Notes: a model not told the origin generated them from the letters alone. 64,000 bases of DNA from an uncultured Clostridia bacterium (GCA_944383405.1 CALWPL010000005.1:40093-104092); one strand, 5' to 3'; counted from the stretch's first letter, positions 29,581 to 40,587 are shown. Program-made: numbers and translations.

Positions 29581-32205
29581 TTATTCGTCTTTAACTTTTA
29601 CCCAAAGAGGTTTTAATAACTCAACTATAAAGAAGAAAACAATGTTTATTGCAATAACAAGAATAAATTGAAGAGGAGTAATAGGGACTAAACCGAAGAC
29701 ACTGCCAATACTTGTAAAGAACACAGGGATTTGTATTAATAGAATAATTAAGGTTGAAATATTTAAGAATTTATTATCAAATAGTCCTTTTTTAAAACTA
29801 GTTTCTTTAAGTTCTTTACAGTTGAAAGCAAATACAAGTTCATTGATAACAACAGATAATAATGCAAGGGTAGAAGCAACTTCATATCCATACCAATTTT
29901 CTGCGACAAAGAAAACAATTAAAGATAAGCCTGCTTCAAGTATGGCGGAGCCAACTATGCCAGATACCATAAAAGGAGTAAAGACTCTTTTGTTTAGTCC
30001 ATAAGGTTTTTGTTTCATAACATTTTTGCCATTTTTTTCATAGGCGAGTGCTATTGAAGGAATGGTATCAGCAATAATATCAATGTACAATATGTGAAGT
30101 GGGGAAATAATGTCTCTGAGGAGTATCATGCCGGCAATTATTAAGAATATTTCTGCAAAGTTTGATGAAAGGTTATACAAAATTGTCTTTATGACATTAT
30201 TATAAATTCTTCTGCCTTCTTCAACGGCTGTTACAATGGTAGCAAAACTATCGTCCATTAAAATTATGTCTGCAACATTTTTAGTAACATCTGTTCCAGC
30301 CTTGCCCATGCCGACACCGACATGTGCTAGTTTTAATGCTGGTGCATCATTTACACCATCTCCTGTCATGGCGACCACTTTTCCGCCGCTTTGAAGGGCA
30401 CGAACTATTCTAACTTTGTGTTCGGGAGTAACTCTTGCAAATACTGTATACTTTTTAACGAAACTTACCAGTTGGTCGTCTGTTAGGGCGTCTAGTTTTT
30501 TTCCTTCAATACCTTGGGTGTTATTTGTTGCAATCCCTACATCTATAGCAACAGCCATAGCGGTTGTTAGGCTATCTCCGGTTATCATTACTGCTTTTAG
30601 TTTTGCTTCCTTACATTTTTTGACTGCTTCTTTCACACTGTCTTTTGGCGGGTCTATCATGCCTACAAGCCCGACAAAAATAAAATCATTTTCATCATTT
30701 ATTGAATATTCTTTTTTCTCATCTATTTCTTTATAGCAACAGGCAAGAACTTTATACGCCTTTTTACTCATTTGTTTTTCTTTTGCTAAAAACTTCTTTG
30801 CAATGTGTGGAGTAAGGGGATAAGTTTTCCCGTTTTTATAATATTTTGTGCATTTTGTTAAAAGTTCGCTAAGGCTACCTTTTGTTAACATTAAGATTTT
30901 ATCGTTTACTTTATTTATAGAACTCATTATTTTTCTTGTTGAGTCAAAAGGGAGTTCGGATATTCTCTTGTAATTTTTTCTAAGGGTATCAAGTTTGATA
31001 TTTAGGTTATCAAGGTATTTGCTAAATGCTACTTCAACTGGGTCTCCTATAAACTCTCCTTCTTTTTCTATATTTACTTGGTTATCATTGCAAAGACCAA
31101 TTATTTTTTGCAACATATCCAAACTTTTATCATTAGTTTTTACATCAATATAAGTTTTTTCATTTGTGTAAATTTCAACAAGTGTCATCTGATTTGTTGT
31201 AATTGTACCTGTTTTATCCGAGCAAATTATTTGGGTTGCGCCAAGCGTTTCAATCGCTGCAAGTTGTTTTACAATTGTTTTTTTCTTTGACATTTGTTGT
31301 ACGCCAATAGTTAATGTTGCAGTTATTGATACTGGAAGTACTTCTGGTACTGACGCAAGGACCATTGAAATGCATAACATTATTATAGATAATGTATCCA
31401 TTTTCATAATAAGGCCATAACATAGAGTTGCTGCAATTAGGAAACAGGCTAAGACTGTTATAAATCCGCTAACCTTTTTAATTTTTACTTGAAGTGGGGT
31501 AGGGGCGTCGTCATTTTTATCAAGGCTACCAGCAATTTTACCTAGTTCAGTGTCCATTCCTGTCGAGACAACTATTGCTTCTATCCTTCCGTTTACAACA
31601 TTTGTGCCAGAAAAAATTAAATTCTTTTGTTCTTGTAAAATTTTTTCTTCTTCAATATCGCAAACTTGTTTTTCAACCGACAAACTTTCTCCTGTTAAGA
31701 TTGATTCGTCAACTTGGGCGTTTACCGCTTTAATAAGTCTTGCATCTGCTGGAATTTTATCGCCTGCTTCAAGAAGAATAATGTCTCCAACAACAAGGTT
31801 TTTTGTTGGAACTTCAAGATAGACTCCGTCTCTTTTTACCTTTGCTTTTGATTCTGTCATTGTTTTTAATGATTCAATGGCATTTTCTGACTTCATTTCT
31901 TGAACAAAGCCCATAATTGTGTTTACAATTACGCATGAAAAGATAACAACTGCTTCTATAACGCTCTCGCCATTTACAAGCGAGTAGACAAGAGATACTA
32001 TTCCTACAAGTATCAAAAAGAGTATCATCATATTTGAAAACTGATTTAATAGTATTTTAAATGCACTTTTCTTGTTTTTTTCTTTTAATACATTTTCTCC
32101 TTCAAGTTCGAGTCTTTCCTGTGCTATTTTTGATGAGAGCCCTTTTTCTGTACTTTCTGTTTCTTCATAGACTTCTTGAAGAGTCATTTGATAAAAATTT
32201 TTCAT
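29581..32205 (-). CDS. Cation-transporting P-type ATPase (Ca2+ type, P2)
   Basis: An 874-residue P2-type pump. In order: the N-terminal cation ATPase domain, TM1-2, the actuator domain with ILTGES, TM3-4 with the ion-site VPEVLP (PEGLP in most Ca pumps), the phosphorylation motif CSDKTGTIT, the MITGDS and TGDGVNDAP hinge motifs, and six C-terminal helices. The TM5 site reads NLSSNFAEIF and TM6 YIDIIADTIPS, keeping the family's Asn, Glu and the second acidic residue but with Asp where SERCA has Asn in TM6. Export of Ca2+ (or Mn2+) is likely. AAAGGA precedes the ATG. Confidence 0.92.
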   Translation of the reverse strand: MKNFYQMTLQEVYEETESTEKGLSSKIAQERLELEGENVLKEKNKKSAFKILLNQFSNMMILFLILVGIVSLVYSLVNGESVIEAVVIFSCVIVNTIMGFVQEMKSENAIESLKTMTESKAKVKRDGVYLEVPTKNLVVGDIILLEAGDKIPADARLIKAVNAQVDESILTGESLSVEKQVCDIEEEKILQEQKNLIFSGTNVVNGRIEAIVVSTGMDTELGKIAGSLDKNDDAPTPLQVKIKKVSGFITVLACFLIAATLCYGLIMKMDTLSIIMLCISMVLASVPEVLPVSITATLTIGVQQMSKKKTIVKQLAAIETLGATQIICSDKTGTITTNQMTLVEIYTNEKTYIDVKTNDKSLDMLQKIIGLCNDNQVNIEKEGEFIGDPVEVAFSKYLDNLNIKLDTLRKNYKRISELPFDSTRKIMSSINKVNDKILMLTKGSLSELLTKCTKYYKNGKTYPLTPHIAKKFLAKEKQMSKKAYKVLACCYKEIDEKKEYSINDENDFIFVGLVGMIDPPKDSVKEAVKKCKEAKLKAVMITGDSLTTAMAVAIDVGIATNNTQGIEGKKLDALTDDQLVSFVKKYTVFARVTPEHKVRIVRALQSGGKVVAMTGDGVNDAPALKLAHVGVGMGKAGTDVTKNVADIILMDDSFATIVTAVEEGRRIYNNVIKTILYNLSSNFAEIFLIIAGMILLRDIISPLHILYIDIIADTIPSIALAYEKNGKNVMKQKPYGLNKRVFTPFMVSGIVGSAILEAGLSLIVFFVAENWYGYEVASTLALLSVVINELVFAFNCKELKETSFKKGLFDNKFLNISTLIILLIQIPVFFTSIGSVFGLVPITPLQFILVIAINIVFFFIVELLKPLWVKVKDE

Positions 32206-32227
32206 AATTTTTCCTTTTATATTAAAA

Positions 32228-32305
32228 TGGTATCATATTTTTGTAATACAAGTCAAAATAATTAGGTAATATTGATTGACAACAGCATGAATAAATTTGT
32301 ATCCT
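32228..32305. promoter_or_regulatory. Divergent promoters of the ATPase and Ig-like gene
   Basis: Plus strand: TTGACA (32276-32281), 18 nt, TATCCT (32300-32305). Minus strand: TTGACT (32256-32251) with a weak -10 near 32233-32227. Confidence 0.5.
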
Positions 32306-32324
32306 ATTTACAGGAAGATTAATT

Positions 32325-33254
32325 ATGAGTAGTTCAAATAGTAAATCATCAAAATCTTGGATTGGTATAATTTTAATTTTGTGTATTGTTGGAGTAATTA
32401 TTTATTTTGTTGTTATAAATAACCAATACACAAGTTTAAGCGATGTCGACTTAAATGAGTTTACATTGACAGAAGTTCAAATGGATAAGGAGTTTTATGT
32501 AAACGCTCCTAAGCCAGAATTTGGTACGCTTATTTTTAAAAATAGTGAAAACAAAGAAAAGAAGGTCAAGTTGTCTGAGGCAACCATTACTAATTTTGAT
32601 TCAAGTAAAGTCGGAGACTATACATTAACAGTATCAGTTAGTGAAGAACAAAGTTTAAATGTAGATTATAAGGTTATTTACAAAGACATTAGAATTGCTG
32701 GCGAAAAGGAAATTATTTATATTAGTTTGAACAATCCTTTTGAATTTGAAAATATGAATGTAGAGTGTACTGATTATAATGATAAAGTTGTAAAAAGTGT
32801 TTTTATGAGCGATATTACTTTTGATGGATTAGATGCAAGTCAAGTTACACCACAAGATACAACTAGTCAGGCAAAGGCGGTGATTGATAATCAAGAATTT
32901 GTTTTTGATTATGTTGTAGGCTATATAGGTTATGGAAATAATTATATTGGAAGTTTTTCCGATAATAATTACACCTATAATGTTTCTAAATTTATTTTAA
33001 ATCAAGATGGAACTGGAGAGTTAGAAGTTCTTAGAAAAAATTCTAGACTAGAACTTGCAGAAGTTGAGAGCAAACAATGTGTAATTTATTGGGATTATAA
33101 TGACCAAAATCAATCTTTAACTATTAGTTATAACGATTTAGAGATTGGAAGTTACGATATAGAAAGCCACACATTAAGACTTGATGCTTACACAATTTTT
33201 GCAAATAATAATCAGTTAGAGTTTGAATTGGTATTTTTTGAAAGTATAAACTAA
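32325..33254 (+). CDS. Membrane-anchored extracellular protein with Ig-like domains
   Basis: 309 residues. A serine/lysine-rich start is followed by one membrane helix (about 11-31), so the rest should face outside. Two beta-rich domains follow; the phrase FDSSKVGDYTLTVSV (about 87-101) is typical of bacterial Ig-like domains that end in VGxYxVT. A second similar unit ends near FDGLDASQV. The last 100 residues hold a separate beta-domain (GYIGYGNNYIGSFSDNNYTYNVSKF), of the sort found in glucan- or lipid-binding surface proteins but not recognisable to me. Function unknown. It is divergent from the ATPase. Confidence 0.65.
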   Translation: MSSSNSKSSKSWIGIILILCIVGVIIYFVVINNQYTSLSDVDLNEFTLTEVQMDKEFYVNAPKPEFGTLIFKNSENKEKKVKLSEATITNFDSSKVGDYTLTVSVSEEQSLNVDYKVIYKDIRIAGEKEIIYISLNNPFEFENMNVECTDYNDKVVKSVFMSDITFDGLDASQVTPQDTTSQAKAVIDNQEFVFDYVVGYIGYGNNYIGSFSDNNYTYNVSKFILNQDGTGELEVLRKNSRLELAEVESKQCVIYWDYNDQNQSLTISYNDLEIGSYDIESHTLRLDAYTIFANNNQLEFELVFFESIN

Positions 33255-33523
33255 AAATTTTAAGTTTGCACTAAAATTAATAATTTATTTTAAAAAAATA
33301 AAAATTTTACATAAAACGCAAAAAATCTTTTTTTTATCTTAAAAAACTATGTTATAATTTGTTATAATTATTAAAATTTTTGCAAGAGAGCACATAAATT
33401 TTAACTAGGTTTAAATTTTATTGATGGAGGTTAAAAATTTTACTAATATAGTAGTTTTTCAAATAAGTTATTTTGTTTTAATCGGCTTTATGATGAACAT
33501 AAGTGGTTTAAGGAGTTTATTTA

Positions 33524-34306
33524 ATGCAAGGTCAAACCAAGGTTATAGTTGCGACTCATAAGAAATATGAAATGCCAACAGACGAATTATATCTTCCGCT
33601 TCAAGTAGGTTCAGAAGGTAAGGAAAGTCTAAATATAGAAAAAGATTGTACAGGGGATAATATTTCAAAACTTAATCCTTTCTTTTGTGAACTCACAGGA
33701 GTTTACTGGGCATGGAAAAATTTAGATATTCAAAATGTTGGGCTTGTTCATTATAGAAGATATTTCAAGGGAAGTTTTGATTTTTTTGTTAAAGGTAAAA
33801 AGAAAAAGATATTGTGTGAAAAAGACTTAGAAAAATTAAGTGATTTTGATGTGATTTTACCAAAAAAACGAAATTATTTTATAGAAACTCTTTATTCTCA
33901 TTATAACCATACCATGTATGTTGAACCTCTTGATATTACGGGAGAGATTATTAAAAGGGATTATCCAGAGTATTTTAGTGAATTTGAAAAATTAAAAACA
34001 AGAAAATCTGCTCACATGTTTAATATGTTTATTATGAAAAAAGATATTTTTGATAAATATTGTGAGTGGCTTTTTGATATTTTGTTTAAATTAAAAAATA
34101 AGATTGATTATGAAAAATATGATTCTTTTCACGCAAGGTTTTTTGGGAGAATTAGCGAGTTGCTTTTAGATATTTATATTAATGTAAATAACATAAGATA
34201 TAAAGAAATAGATGTTGTTAATATTGAAAAAACCAACTGGATAAAAAAAGGGTGTAGTTTTTTAAAAGCAAAGTTCAGTGGTAAAAAATATGAAAAGAGT
34301 TTTTAG
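33524..34306 (+). CDS. DUF4422 glycosyltransferase-like protein
   Basis: 260 residues matching the DUF4422 family of capsule and exopolysaccharide loci: KVIVATHKKYEMP at the start, PLQVGSEG, the DNISKLNPFFCELTGVYWAWKN block and GLVHYRRYF (about 82-90), all hallmarks of the family. DUF4422 proteins transfer a sugar (often galactofuranose-type or phosphosugar) during surface glycan synthesis; the donor here is unknown. SD AAGGAG lies 9 nt before the ATG. It stands alone between AT-rich leader DNA and a strong terminator. Confidence 0.85.
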   Translation: MQGQTKVIVATHKKYEMPTDELYLPLQVGSEGKESLNIEKDCTGDNISKLNPFFCELTGVYWAWKNLDIQNVGLVHYRRYFKGSFDFFVKGKKKKILCEKDLEKLSDFDVILPKKRNYFIETLYSHYNHTMYVEPLDITGEIIKRDYPEYFSEFEKLKTRKSAHMFNMFIMKKDIFDKYCEWLFDILFKLKNKIDYEKYDSFHARFFGRISELLLDIYINVNNIRYKEIDVVNIEKTNWIKKGCSFLKAKFSGKKYEKSF

Positions 34307-34307
34307 C

Positions 34308-34337
34308 AAAAACCTACGAAATTTCTCGTAGGTTTTT
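34308..34337 (+). terminator. Strong intrinsic terminator
   Basis: 12-bp stem AAAAACCTACGA with TCGTAGGTTTTT, starting two bases after the stop codon. Confidence 0.9.
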
Positions 34338-34392
34338 ATATTTTGTTAAACTTGATTAGATTTAATTTTGCCAGCCTGACAAAATTATTTTT

Positions 34393-34422
34393 TTGTACTT
34401 ATATTATGAAAGGGGGTATAAT
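34393..34422 (+). promoter_or_regulatory. Promoter of the RHS cluster
   Basis: TTGTAC (34393-34398), 18 nt, TATAAT (34417-34422). The first gene starts at 34463 without a clear SD. Confidence 0.65.
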
Positions 34423-34462
34423 TTGTGGTTTTTAAATCTAAATCGCAGTAAGTTTAACATAA

Positions 34463-35005
34463 ATGGAAGAATATGTTTTGTACTTAATTAGTAACTTTTC
34501 ATTAGAAGTTTTTTTAATGAGCATTTGTGGTTTTTTACTTACTATGGCAATAAAAATTCCAATTAAGAAAGCGACCTCTTCTTTAAGTGAAAGTAAGAGA
34601 AAAGGGCTCAATAGTTTAATTATATTAATACCTATTGCACTTGGGTTTTTATTGAGTCTTATTTATTTTGCTATATATAAACGAGTTATAATCTCGCTTG
34701 ATTATTTATCTTGTAGTTTAAGTGTTGGGATTATGTCAATTTCAATTTATTTGATTTATTCAAGAGTGAAAATTATCATTAAAAGTTTTGTAAGTAACAA
34801 TATGAATGATTTGACAAACAATACAACGGATACAACAGATAAAACAGAAGAAAGTAATTACTTAGAAAGTGGCATACAAAAAGAATTAACTAACAAATTG
34901 CAAATGCTTATTAAGTTAAAACAGGAAATTGAAAGTCAAAAAGACAGCCAAAAGATAGTTCAAATCCGTGAAATTGAAGAACAAAAGTGTTTAGAAAACG
35001 AGTAA
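34463..35005 (+). CDS. Membrane protein with coiled-coil tail, upstream of RHS
   Basis: 180 residues, not recognised. Three helices (about 15-33, 50-72, 78-100) are followed by a polar, threonine/asparagine-rich linker and a charged coiled coil (about 130-180, QKELTNKLQMLIKLKQEIESQ). The layout recalls small phage holin-like or chaperone-like proteins placed ahead of tail or toxin genes. It ends 35 bases before the RHS gene, whose SD is strong, so they form an operon. A role in RHS export is a guess from position. Confidence 0.6.
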   Translation: MEEYVLYLISNFSLEVFLMSICGFLLTMAIKIPIKKATSSLSESKRKGLNSLIILIPIALGFLLSLIYFAIYKRVIISLDYLSCSLSVGIMSISIYLIYSRVKIIIKSFVSNNMNDLTNNTTDTTDKTEESNYLESGIQKELTNKLQMLIKLKQEIESQKDSQKIVQIREIEEQKCLENE

Positions 35006-35040
35006 GAAAAACATAAAAACACAAATTAAAAGGAGGACAA

Positions 35041-38000
35041 ATGATTAACAAACAAGAAATATATTACAAAGTTTTAGACGACCAAAAATCTGTTCAAATT
35101 GATGTTTTGAATTTAATAAAAGGCATAAAAGTTAAAAACGCTTTTTTATTTTTAAAAGTTAAAAATATAACTCAAAACGCAGTTTTCGAAGCAAACTTTT
35201 ATATTGAAAATACAAAGCAAGGTCTGATTGATAAAATTTCTAATCTTTCAAGTACGGCTCCACAAAATGAGATTTTGCTCAATATAACTGATGAAATACA
35301 GTATCTACTTGATAATGAAATTTCTGTGGGAGTAATTAAATTTGAAACGAGTAGCAATTATTCAATAGAAATAGAAAAGTCTTATGAGAAGTCTGCTATT
35401 TATTACTTAATGCCTGCAAGTTATGAAGAAAACACAGTTAGTTATAATTCTGATATTGGGAACAAAGAAAATGTAAGTATCAATTTAGGTACAGGCGAAT
35501 TTACATTAAAGCATAGTGATTTTGACCTTTATTGTAATTCACTTTCTCTGCCCATTAAACATGTATATAGTTCAAAAGGCGTTATGCTGCCGGAAAATGA
35601 AAATATAAAAAGTCTTTATGGGCACAATGTGAAACTTAATATTGAGCAATATTTAGAAGAAGTTGTAGACAATGAAGAATTAACAGGTGAGTATATTTTA
35701 TATGATGAAAACGGAAAGCAAGAAAGATTATTAGAAAGGTTTTACTATTTTGATGATAGTGGGGATAAGGTTTACATTGAAAGAGGCGATAGCAATTTAA
35801 GAGTAAATTTAAATGGAGAACTAGAATATTTAATTCATGAAGAATTAAATCTTTTTAAGCCAGTTTACTTAGAAATAAAAACAAAAGAAGGATTTAGCCT
35901 AGTTACAGACAAAAAGGATATTAAGGGGGCTAATTTAATTAGTAGCGAGCCAGACGAAATGGTGCAACTAAGAGAGCAAATTAAGAGTTTAGAAGCAAAT
36001 GAAGAAAATTTAAAAACGATAATAGAAAATTCACAAAATCAACTTGTTGCACTTGTGCTTTCAAAAAAGGTAATAGAAAAACAGATAAATGAGCAACAGA
36101 CGGCAACGGGAGATAGCACCCAAGAAATATATAAGAATATTTTAACAGAAAGCCAATTTACAGAACTTTTATCTTCTGTGCTCAACATAGGAAACGAAGA
36201 AAATAAGGACTATGAATACTTTTTAAAAGATGAAAATGGAGAATTTTTAATAACCAATTACTATAATTTGTTAAAAGATAGTAATAATGAAGTAAAATTA
36301 GCAAATAAAGATTTATTGAGCATTGATATGCAAATAAAAAGTACTTGCACAAATATTGAAAATTATAGGTCTCAATTAAAAGATACTTTTGATACACTTG
36401 AAAAAATGCGTAATAGTCTTGCTTTATATGAAAGACAAATTCCTGTTTTTTACTTGTATAATGATAGTGTAATATATGGATTTTCAAAAATAATTAATGA
36501 GAATACAACTACCACTTACATAAACGGAAACAATGAATTTAAAACAGAATACTTATCAATTCCGCATATTTATAGGTTAAACTATATTCAAGATAATTAT
36601 GATAACACCATTATAATTAACTATCAAAAAAACATAAACAAAATTGACAATATTGTTGATAGCAATAACAATGTTACTACTTTTGTTTACGATGATAACG
36701 ACCTTTTAGTAGATATTGTTTCTCAAAATGAAAATAAAATGTCTTTTTCATATTTAGATAACAAATTAATAGACATTAAGAGTGATAATAATAAGTTGTC
36801 AAGATATGTTTATTCTAATGACAATCTTATAGGCGTCATTTCAAATAAGGGTATAAGAATAAGTTATGATACGAGTAGTAGGGTATCAAAAATACAAGGT
36901 GTTTCAATTTTAAATAAAATAGAAAATGCTGACGCTCATTTTAAAACTGAAACTATTGATAGTTCAAATATTGATAACTATTTGACAAAAAACATAGTAA
37001 AATTTGATTATATAAACGAGTTTTCAACAAGCGTTTCAAGCGTTAAGTGCCAAGAAAACAATGAAAAAACTATTAAAAAATTAACCTATATTTTTGATAA
37101 TATAGGGAGAGTTAGAACAGTTTATGAAAATTCTTTTGATGAAAACAATTTTAGCCTTTCAAATCCAGTTGTAAAATCTTTTAACTATCTGTCAAGAGAA
37201 AAACGAGTTGAAGTGTCTCCACTCCTAAACGCACCAAATTATTTAGATGGAGTTTGCTTTACTAATGGGGAAGATGTTACTCAAAGTTATTATTCAAATT
37301 ACTTTGGAGATGGACTACTTGAAGGTGGAGATATTTATTGCGGGGATGATGTATATTGTGAAAGTTATTTAGTTCATAAGGACTACCACTCCTTTACTTC
37401 AAATTTGGAAAATCTTTACGATTCTGTTGAAGTTAATGCGGCTAATTTACAAGAAATAAATTCTAATACTAGCGAGCAAAAAGCCCTTGTTTTAAGTGGT
37501 TTTGCAAAGGCAAATTCTTACTTTATCTATAACGAAGATAATACAGATAAATTGATTACAGATTTTCCAGCATATATCTCAAACAGAAAATTTGAACTTA
37601 GGGCACAGGTAACTTATAGTGGAGAGATGACACCACATATTTTTAAAAAATGCTTTGACTTTAAAAACAATTCTTGGCAGTTTTGTGCTCTCCTTGTTCC
37701 GATTGATGCTTCAAAGGAAGTCCAAAAAATTGAGTGCTTCTTCGATTATTCAAATAATAACACTGATAGCCCTGTGTATTTTACTGACCTTGTATTAAAA
37801 CAGGCAAGTTTTGTAGAAGAAACTTTGAAAAATAATAAATTGGTCGAGCGTTCAACAAGTAATAGCAAGTGGAAGCAAAAGTATTATTATAATGACGATG
37901 ACAAATTAATTAAAATTGAGTATTATGATAAAACAAAAAATACCGAATCTTCGCAATATTTCTCAGAATTTTTCTATAATAAGTTTGGAAAACTCTTTAA

Positions 38001-40587
38001 AACAATCAATTATAATAATATAGTAACAGAAAAAATCTTTAATGATAAAGGCGTTGAAATTAAGTCCAAAATCTATCATAAAAATACGCCTAGTGATGTT
38101 TTTTATACTGAACAAAAACTAGATGATAACGGAAAGATTCTGTCAAGTTATAACTCTCTTGGAGACGAGATTAATAACTATCAATATGACAAGGGAAATA
38201 TCTCAAATGTAATAGACTTTAACAATAATATCACATCATATGCTTATGATAGTTTTGGGAATACTTTGCAAATGTCAAATAACGCAGACGGCATTAGTAA
38301 TATTACTACTTATAACTATACTCTTGATTTCTTAACTAAACTTAATCACAATAATTTTGATATTTTGTATGATTATGATTCTCTTGGTAGGGTTAGTAAA
38401 ATTAAAGTAGATAATGAAAATTATATAACTTTATTATATGACGACTCAAATAATACTTGCCTTATGACCTATTCAAATGATAGCGGATTTAAGTCAATTT
38501 TTGATGATAATGGCAATGTCGTTGAAGTTTACTTTAAAGATAAAGACTCTGATTACTCTTTAATTTTGCAAAACATCTATGACTCATATGGAAACCTTAT
38601 TGCCATAAATGATAAAATTCAAAATTCAACTATTAAATATGTCTTAGATAAATTTGACAACGAGTCAACTGTCGAGTCTACTCAACATGGAATTACCCTT
38701 GAGAAAAATTTAGAGTATGATAGCCAAAACAACTTGTCTTTACTCGAATATACCTTGGGGACAACCAGCACTGGAAATGCTTATTGCTATACCTATGAAT
38801 ATAATGATAGTATTGATAGTGAACTAAAAGGCGTTATGTTGCCAACTGGGGCACTCCAAAGTTTAGATTATGATAGCCTAGGTAGAACAAAAGAAATTAG
38901 CCTTGTTCCAAACATGGAGTCAAATTTGAAAATTTCAAAACTACATACCTATCTCAAAAAAGGCAACCATGCAAGCAACCTTGTTTCAAGTCTCTGGTTT
39001 GGCGAAAATGGAAAATATAAGGACAATCTAAAATATACCTATGATAAAAATGGTAATATTACACAAGTAAAGAATAATGGACAAGTTGTGGCAAGTTACC
39101 AGTATGACGCATTAAATAGACTTGTTAGAGAAGATAATAAATTTTTCAACAAGTCAACAATATTTGAATATGATGCAGGTGGAAATATTGTAAATAAATT
39201 AGAATACAATTATTCTTGTACTAATCTTCAAGATAAAACGCCAAATGTTGTCATCCCATATAACTACGCAACAAGTGGTAATAGAGATAGACTTATGTCT
39301 TATGACGGAGAAGCGTTTGAGTATGATGCTATTGGAAATCCTACTAAATATAGAGATTTAGTCTTAGAATGGAGCGGCAGGCAACTTAAAAAGTATGGGA
39401 CATTTGAGTTTGAGTATAACGCACAAGGTGTTAGAACAAAAAAGATAAGTGGGAATACTACTACAAACTTTTTCTTAGACGGAACTAAAATATTAGCCCA
39501 AGAAGATATAATAAATAGTGATAATACAAGTGTAAAAACTATAATGCATTTCTTCTATGGAGTAGACGGAGTAGCAGGTTTTACAATAAATAATCAAAAT
39601 TATTATTACAAGAAAAATTTGCAAGGAGATATTATAGGTATTTATGATAATAATATGAATCAAATTGTAAAGTACGAATATGACGCCTGGGGAGAACATA
39701 AAATTTATTATCTACACAACAATCAATTTGTTGACATAGATAGTGAAAATACATATACTGAAAATAGCAATACATTGTATATTGCACTAAAAAATCCATT
39801 TAGATATCGTTCATACTATTATGACTTAGAAACGGGCTTGTACTACCTAAACAGTAGATACTACGACCCAGAACTCGGTAGATTTGTTAATGTTGACGGA
39901 ATAAATTATCTTGATACAAATAACATTAATGGTTTAAATTTATATGCTTATTGTTTAAATAATCCAATAATGTTGACAGATAGTCAAGGTACAGGTTGGT
40001 TAACAGATGCTTGGAATAATATAAAAAATTTCTTTGTTAAAAGTTGGGAAGTAATAGTAGGAACGCTTACTAGTGCGGCATTAGTTATAGGTGGAATTGC
40101 TTTAACTATTTTTTCAACTGGTTTTCTTGCTAATTTTGGTGGAGCAATGATTGGGGCAGGAATTGGTGGTTTCATTAGTGGAGTACAGAGTCAATTAAAT
40201 GGTAGTTCATATTGGGCTGGATACCTAGGCGGAGTTATTTCTGGTGGATTGGCTGGATTTGGCTCTGCAATTGGACCAATAACCTCGTTTTTTCTTGGTG
40301 GTTTTGGTAATTTTATAGGAACTATTGTTACAGGGACAATAGATACAGGAGAAATAAATTGGAATAATATAGAAAACTTTGTTGCTGATAGTTTAATAGT
40401 GGGGTTAATATCAATTGGTGGACATTATTTTGGGAAAGTAACAGATTTGTTAAATAAGTTTGGATTTAGAAATATATTTTCACAAATACTTATATGGTCA
40501 GAAATGGCTTTTACTGAATTATCTAATTCTATAATAACAATATTGAAAGAATTTACCAATAGAATAAAACAATTTTTAAATTATTAA
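35041..40587 (+). CDS. RHS-repeat toxin protein
   Basis: 1,848 residues. No signal peptide is visible. The N-terminal 280 residues are beta-rich, with a coiled-coil insertion at about 300-345 and another near 420-475. RHS/YD repeats run from about 540 to 1,590 (YDSLGR, YDSFGN, YDALNR). The RHS core ends in the usual way at about 1,590-1,650: NPFRYRSYYYDLETGLYYLNSRYYDPELGRFVNVDG, NGLNLYAYCLNNP, then DSQGTG. The last about 200 residues are the variable tip: strongly hydrophobic and glycine-rich at first, then a helical tail. I cannot name a nuclease or deaminase motif in it; membrane insertion is possible. An immunity-like gene follows at 9 bases. SD AAAGGAGG precedes the ATG. Confidence 0.92.
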   Translation: MINKQEIYYKVLDDQKSVQIDVLNLIKGIKVKNAFLFLKVKNITQNAVFEANFYIENTKQGLIDKISNLSSTAPQNEILLNITDEIQYLLDNEISVGVIKFETSSNYSIEIEKSYEKSAIYYLMPASYEENTVSYNSDIGNKENVSINLGTGEFTLKHSDFDLYCNSLSLPIKHVYSSKGVMLPENENIKSLYGHNVKLNIEQYLEEVVDNEELTGEYILYDENGKQERLLERFYYFDDSGDKVYIERGDSNLRVNLNGELEYLIHEELNLFKPVYLEIKTKEGFSLVTDKKDIKGANLISSEPDEMVQLREQIKSLEANEENLKTIIENSQNQLVALVLSKKVIEKQINEQQTATGDSTQEIYKNILTESQFTELLSSVLNIGNEENKDYEYFLKDENGEFLITNYYNLLKDSNNEVKLANKDLLSIDMQIKSTCTNIENYRSQLKDTFDTLEKMRNSLALYERQIPVFYLYNDSVIYGFSKIINENTTTTYINGNNEFKTEYLSIPHIYRLNYIQDNYDNTIIINYQKNINKIDNIVDSNNNVTTFVYDDNDLLVDIVSQNENKMSFSYLDNKLIDIKSDNNKLSRYVYSNDNLIGVISNKGIRISYDTSSRVSKIQGVSILNKIENADAHFKTETIDSSNIDNYLTKNIVKFDYINEFSTSVSSVKCQENNEKTIKKLTYIFDNIGRVRTVYENSFDENNFSLSNPVVKSFNYLSREKRVEVSPLLNAPNYLDGVCFTNGEDVTQSYYSNYFGDGLLEGGDIYCGDDVYCESYLVHKDYHSFTSNLENLYDSVEVNAANLQEINSNTSEQKALVLSGFAKANSYFIYNEDNTDKLITDFPAYISNRKFELRAQVTYSGEMTPHIFKKCFDFKNNSWQFCALLVPIDASKEVQKIECFFDYSNNNTDSPVYFTDLVLKQASFVEETLKNNKLVERSTSNSKWKQKYYYNDDDKLIKIEYYDKTKNTESSQYFSEFFYNKFGKLFKTINYNNIVTEKIFNDKGVEIKSKIYHKNTPSDVFYTEQKLDDNGKILSSYNSLGDEINNYQYDKGNISNVIDFNNNITSYAYDSFGNTLQMSNNADGISNITTYNYTLDFLTKLNHNNFDILYDYDSLGRVSKIKVDNENYITLLYDDSNNTCLMTYSNDSGFKSIFDDNGNVVEVYFKDKDSDYSLILQNIYDSYGNLIAINDKIQNSTIKYVLDKFDNESTVESTQHGITLEKNLEYDSQNNLSLLEYTLGTTSTGNAYCYTYEYNDSIDSELKGVMLPTGALQSLDYDSLGRTKEISLVPNMESNLKISKLHTYLKKGNHASNLVSSLWFGENGKYKDNLKYTYDKNGNITQVKNNGQVVASYQYDALNRLVREDNKFFNKSTIFEYDAGGNIVNKLEYNYSCTNLQDKTPNVVIPYNYATSGNRDRLMSYDGEAFEYDAIGNPTKYRDLVLEWSGRQLKKYGTFEFEYNAQGVRTKKISGNTTTNFFLDGTKILAQEDIINSDNTSVKTIMHFFYGVDGVAGFTINNQNYYYKKNLQGDIIGIYDNNMNQIVKYEYDAWGEHKIYYLHNNQFVDIDSENTYTENSNTLYIALKNPFRYRSYYYDLETGLYYLNSRYYDPELGRFVNVDGINYLDTNNINGLNLYAYCLNNPIMLTDSQGTGWLTDAWNNIKNFFVKSWEVIVGTLTSAALVIGGIALTIFSTGFLANFGGAMIGAGIGGFISGVQSQLNGSSYWAGYLGGVISGGLAGFGSAIGPITSFFLGGFGNFIGTIVTGTIDTGEINWNNIENFVADSLIVGLISIGGHYFGKVTDLLNKFGFRNIFSQILIWSEMAFTELSNSIITILKEFTNRIKQFLNY

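Noticed and set aside
33424..33561. A 45-codon frame (MEVKNFTN...) before the DUF4422 gene
   Set aside because: No SD of its own, and it overlaps the well-supported DUF4422 start.
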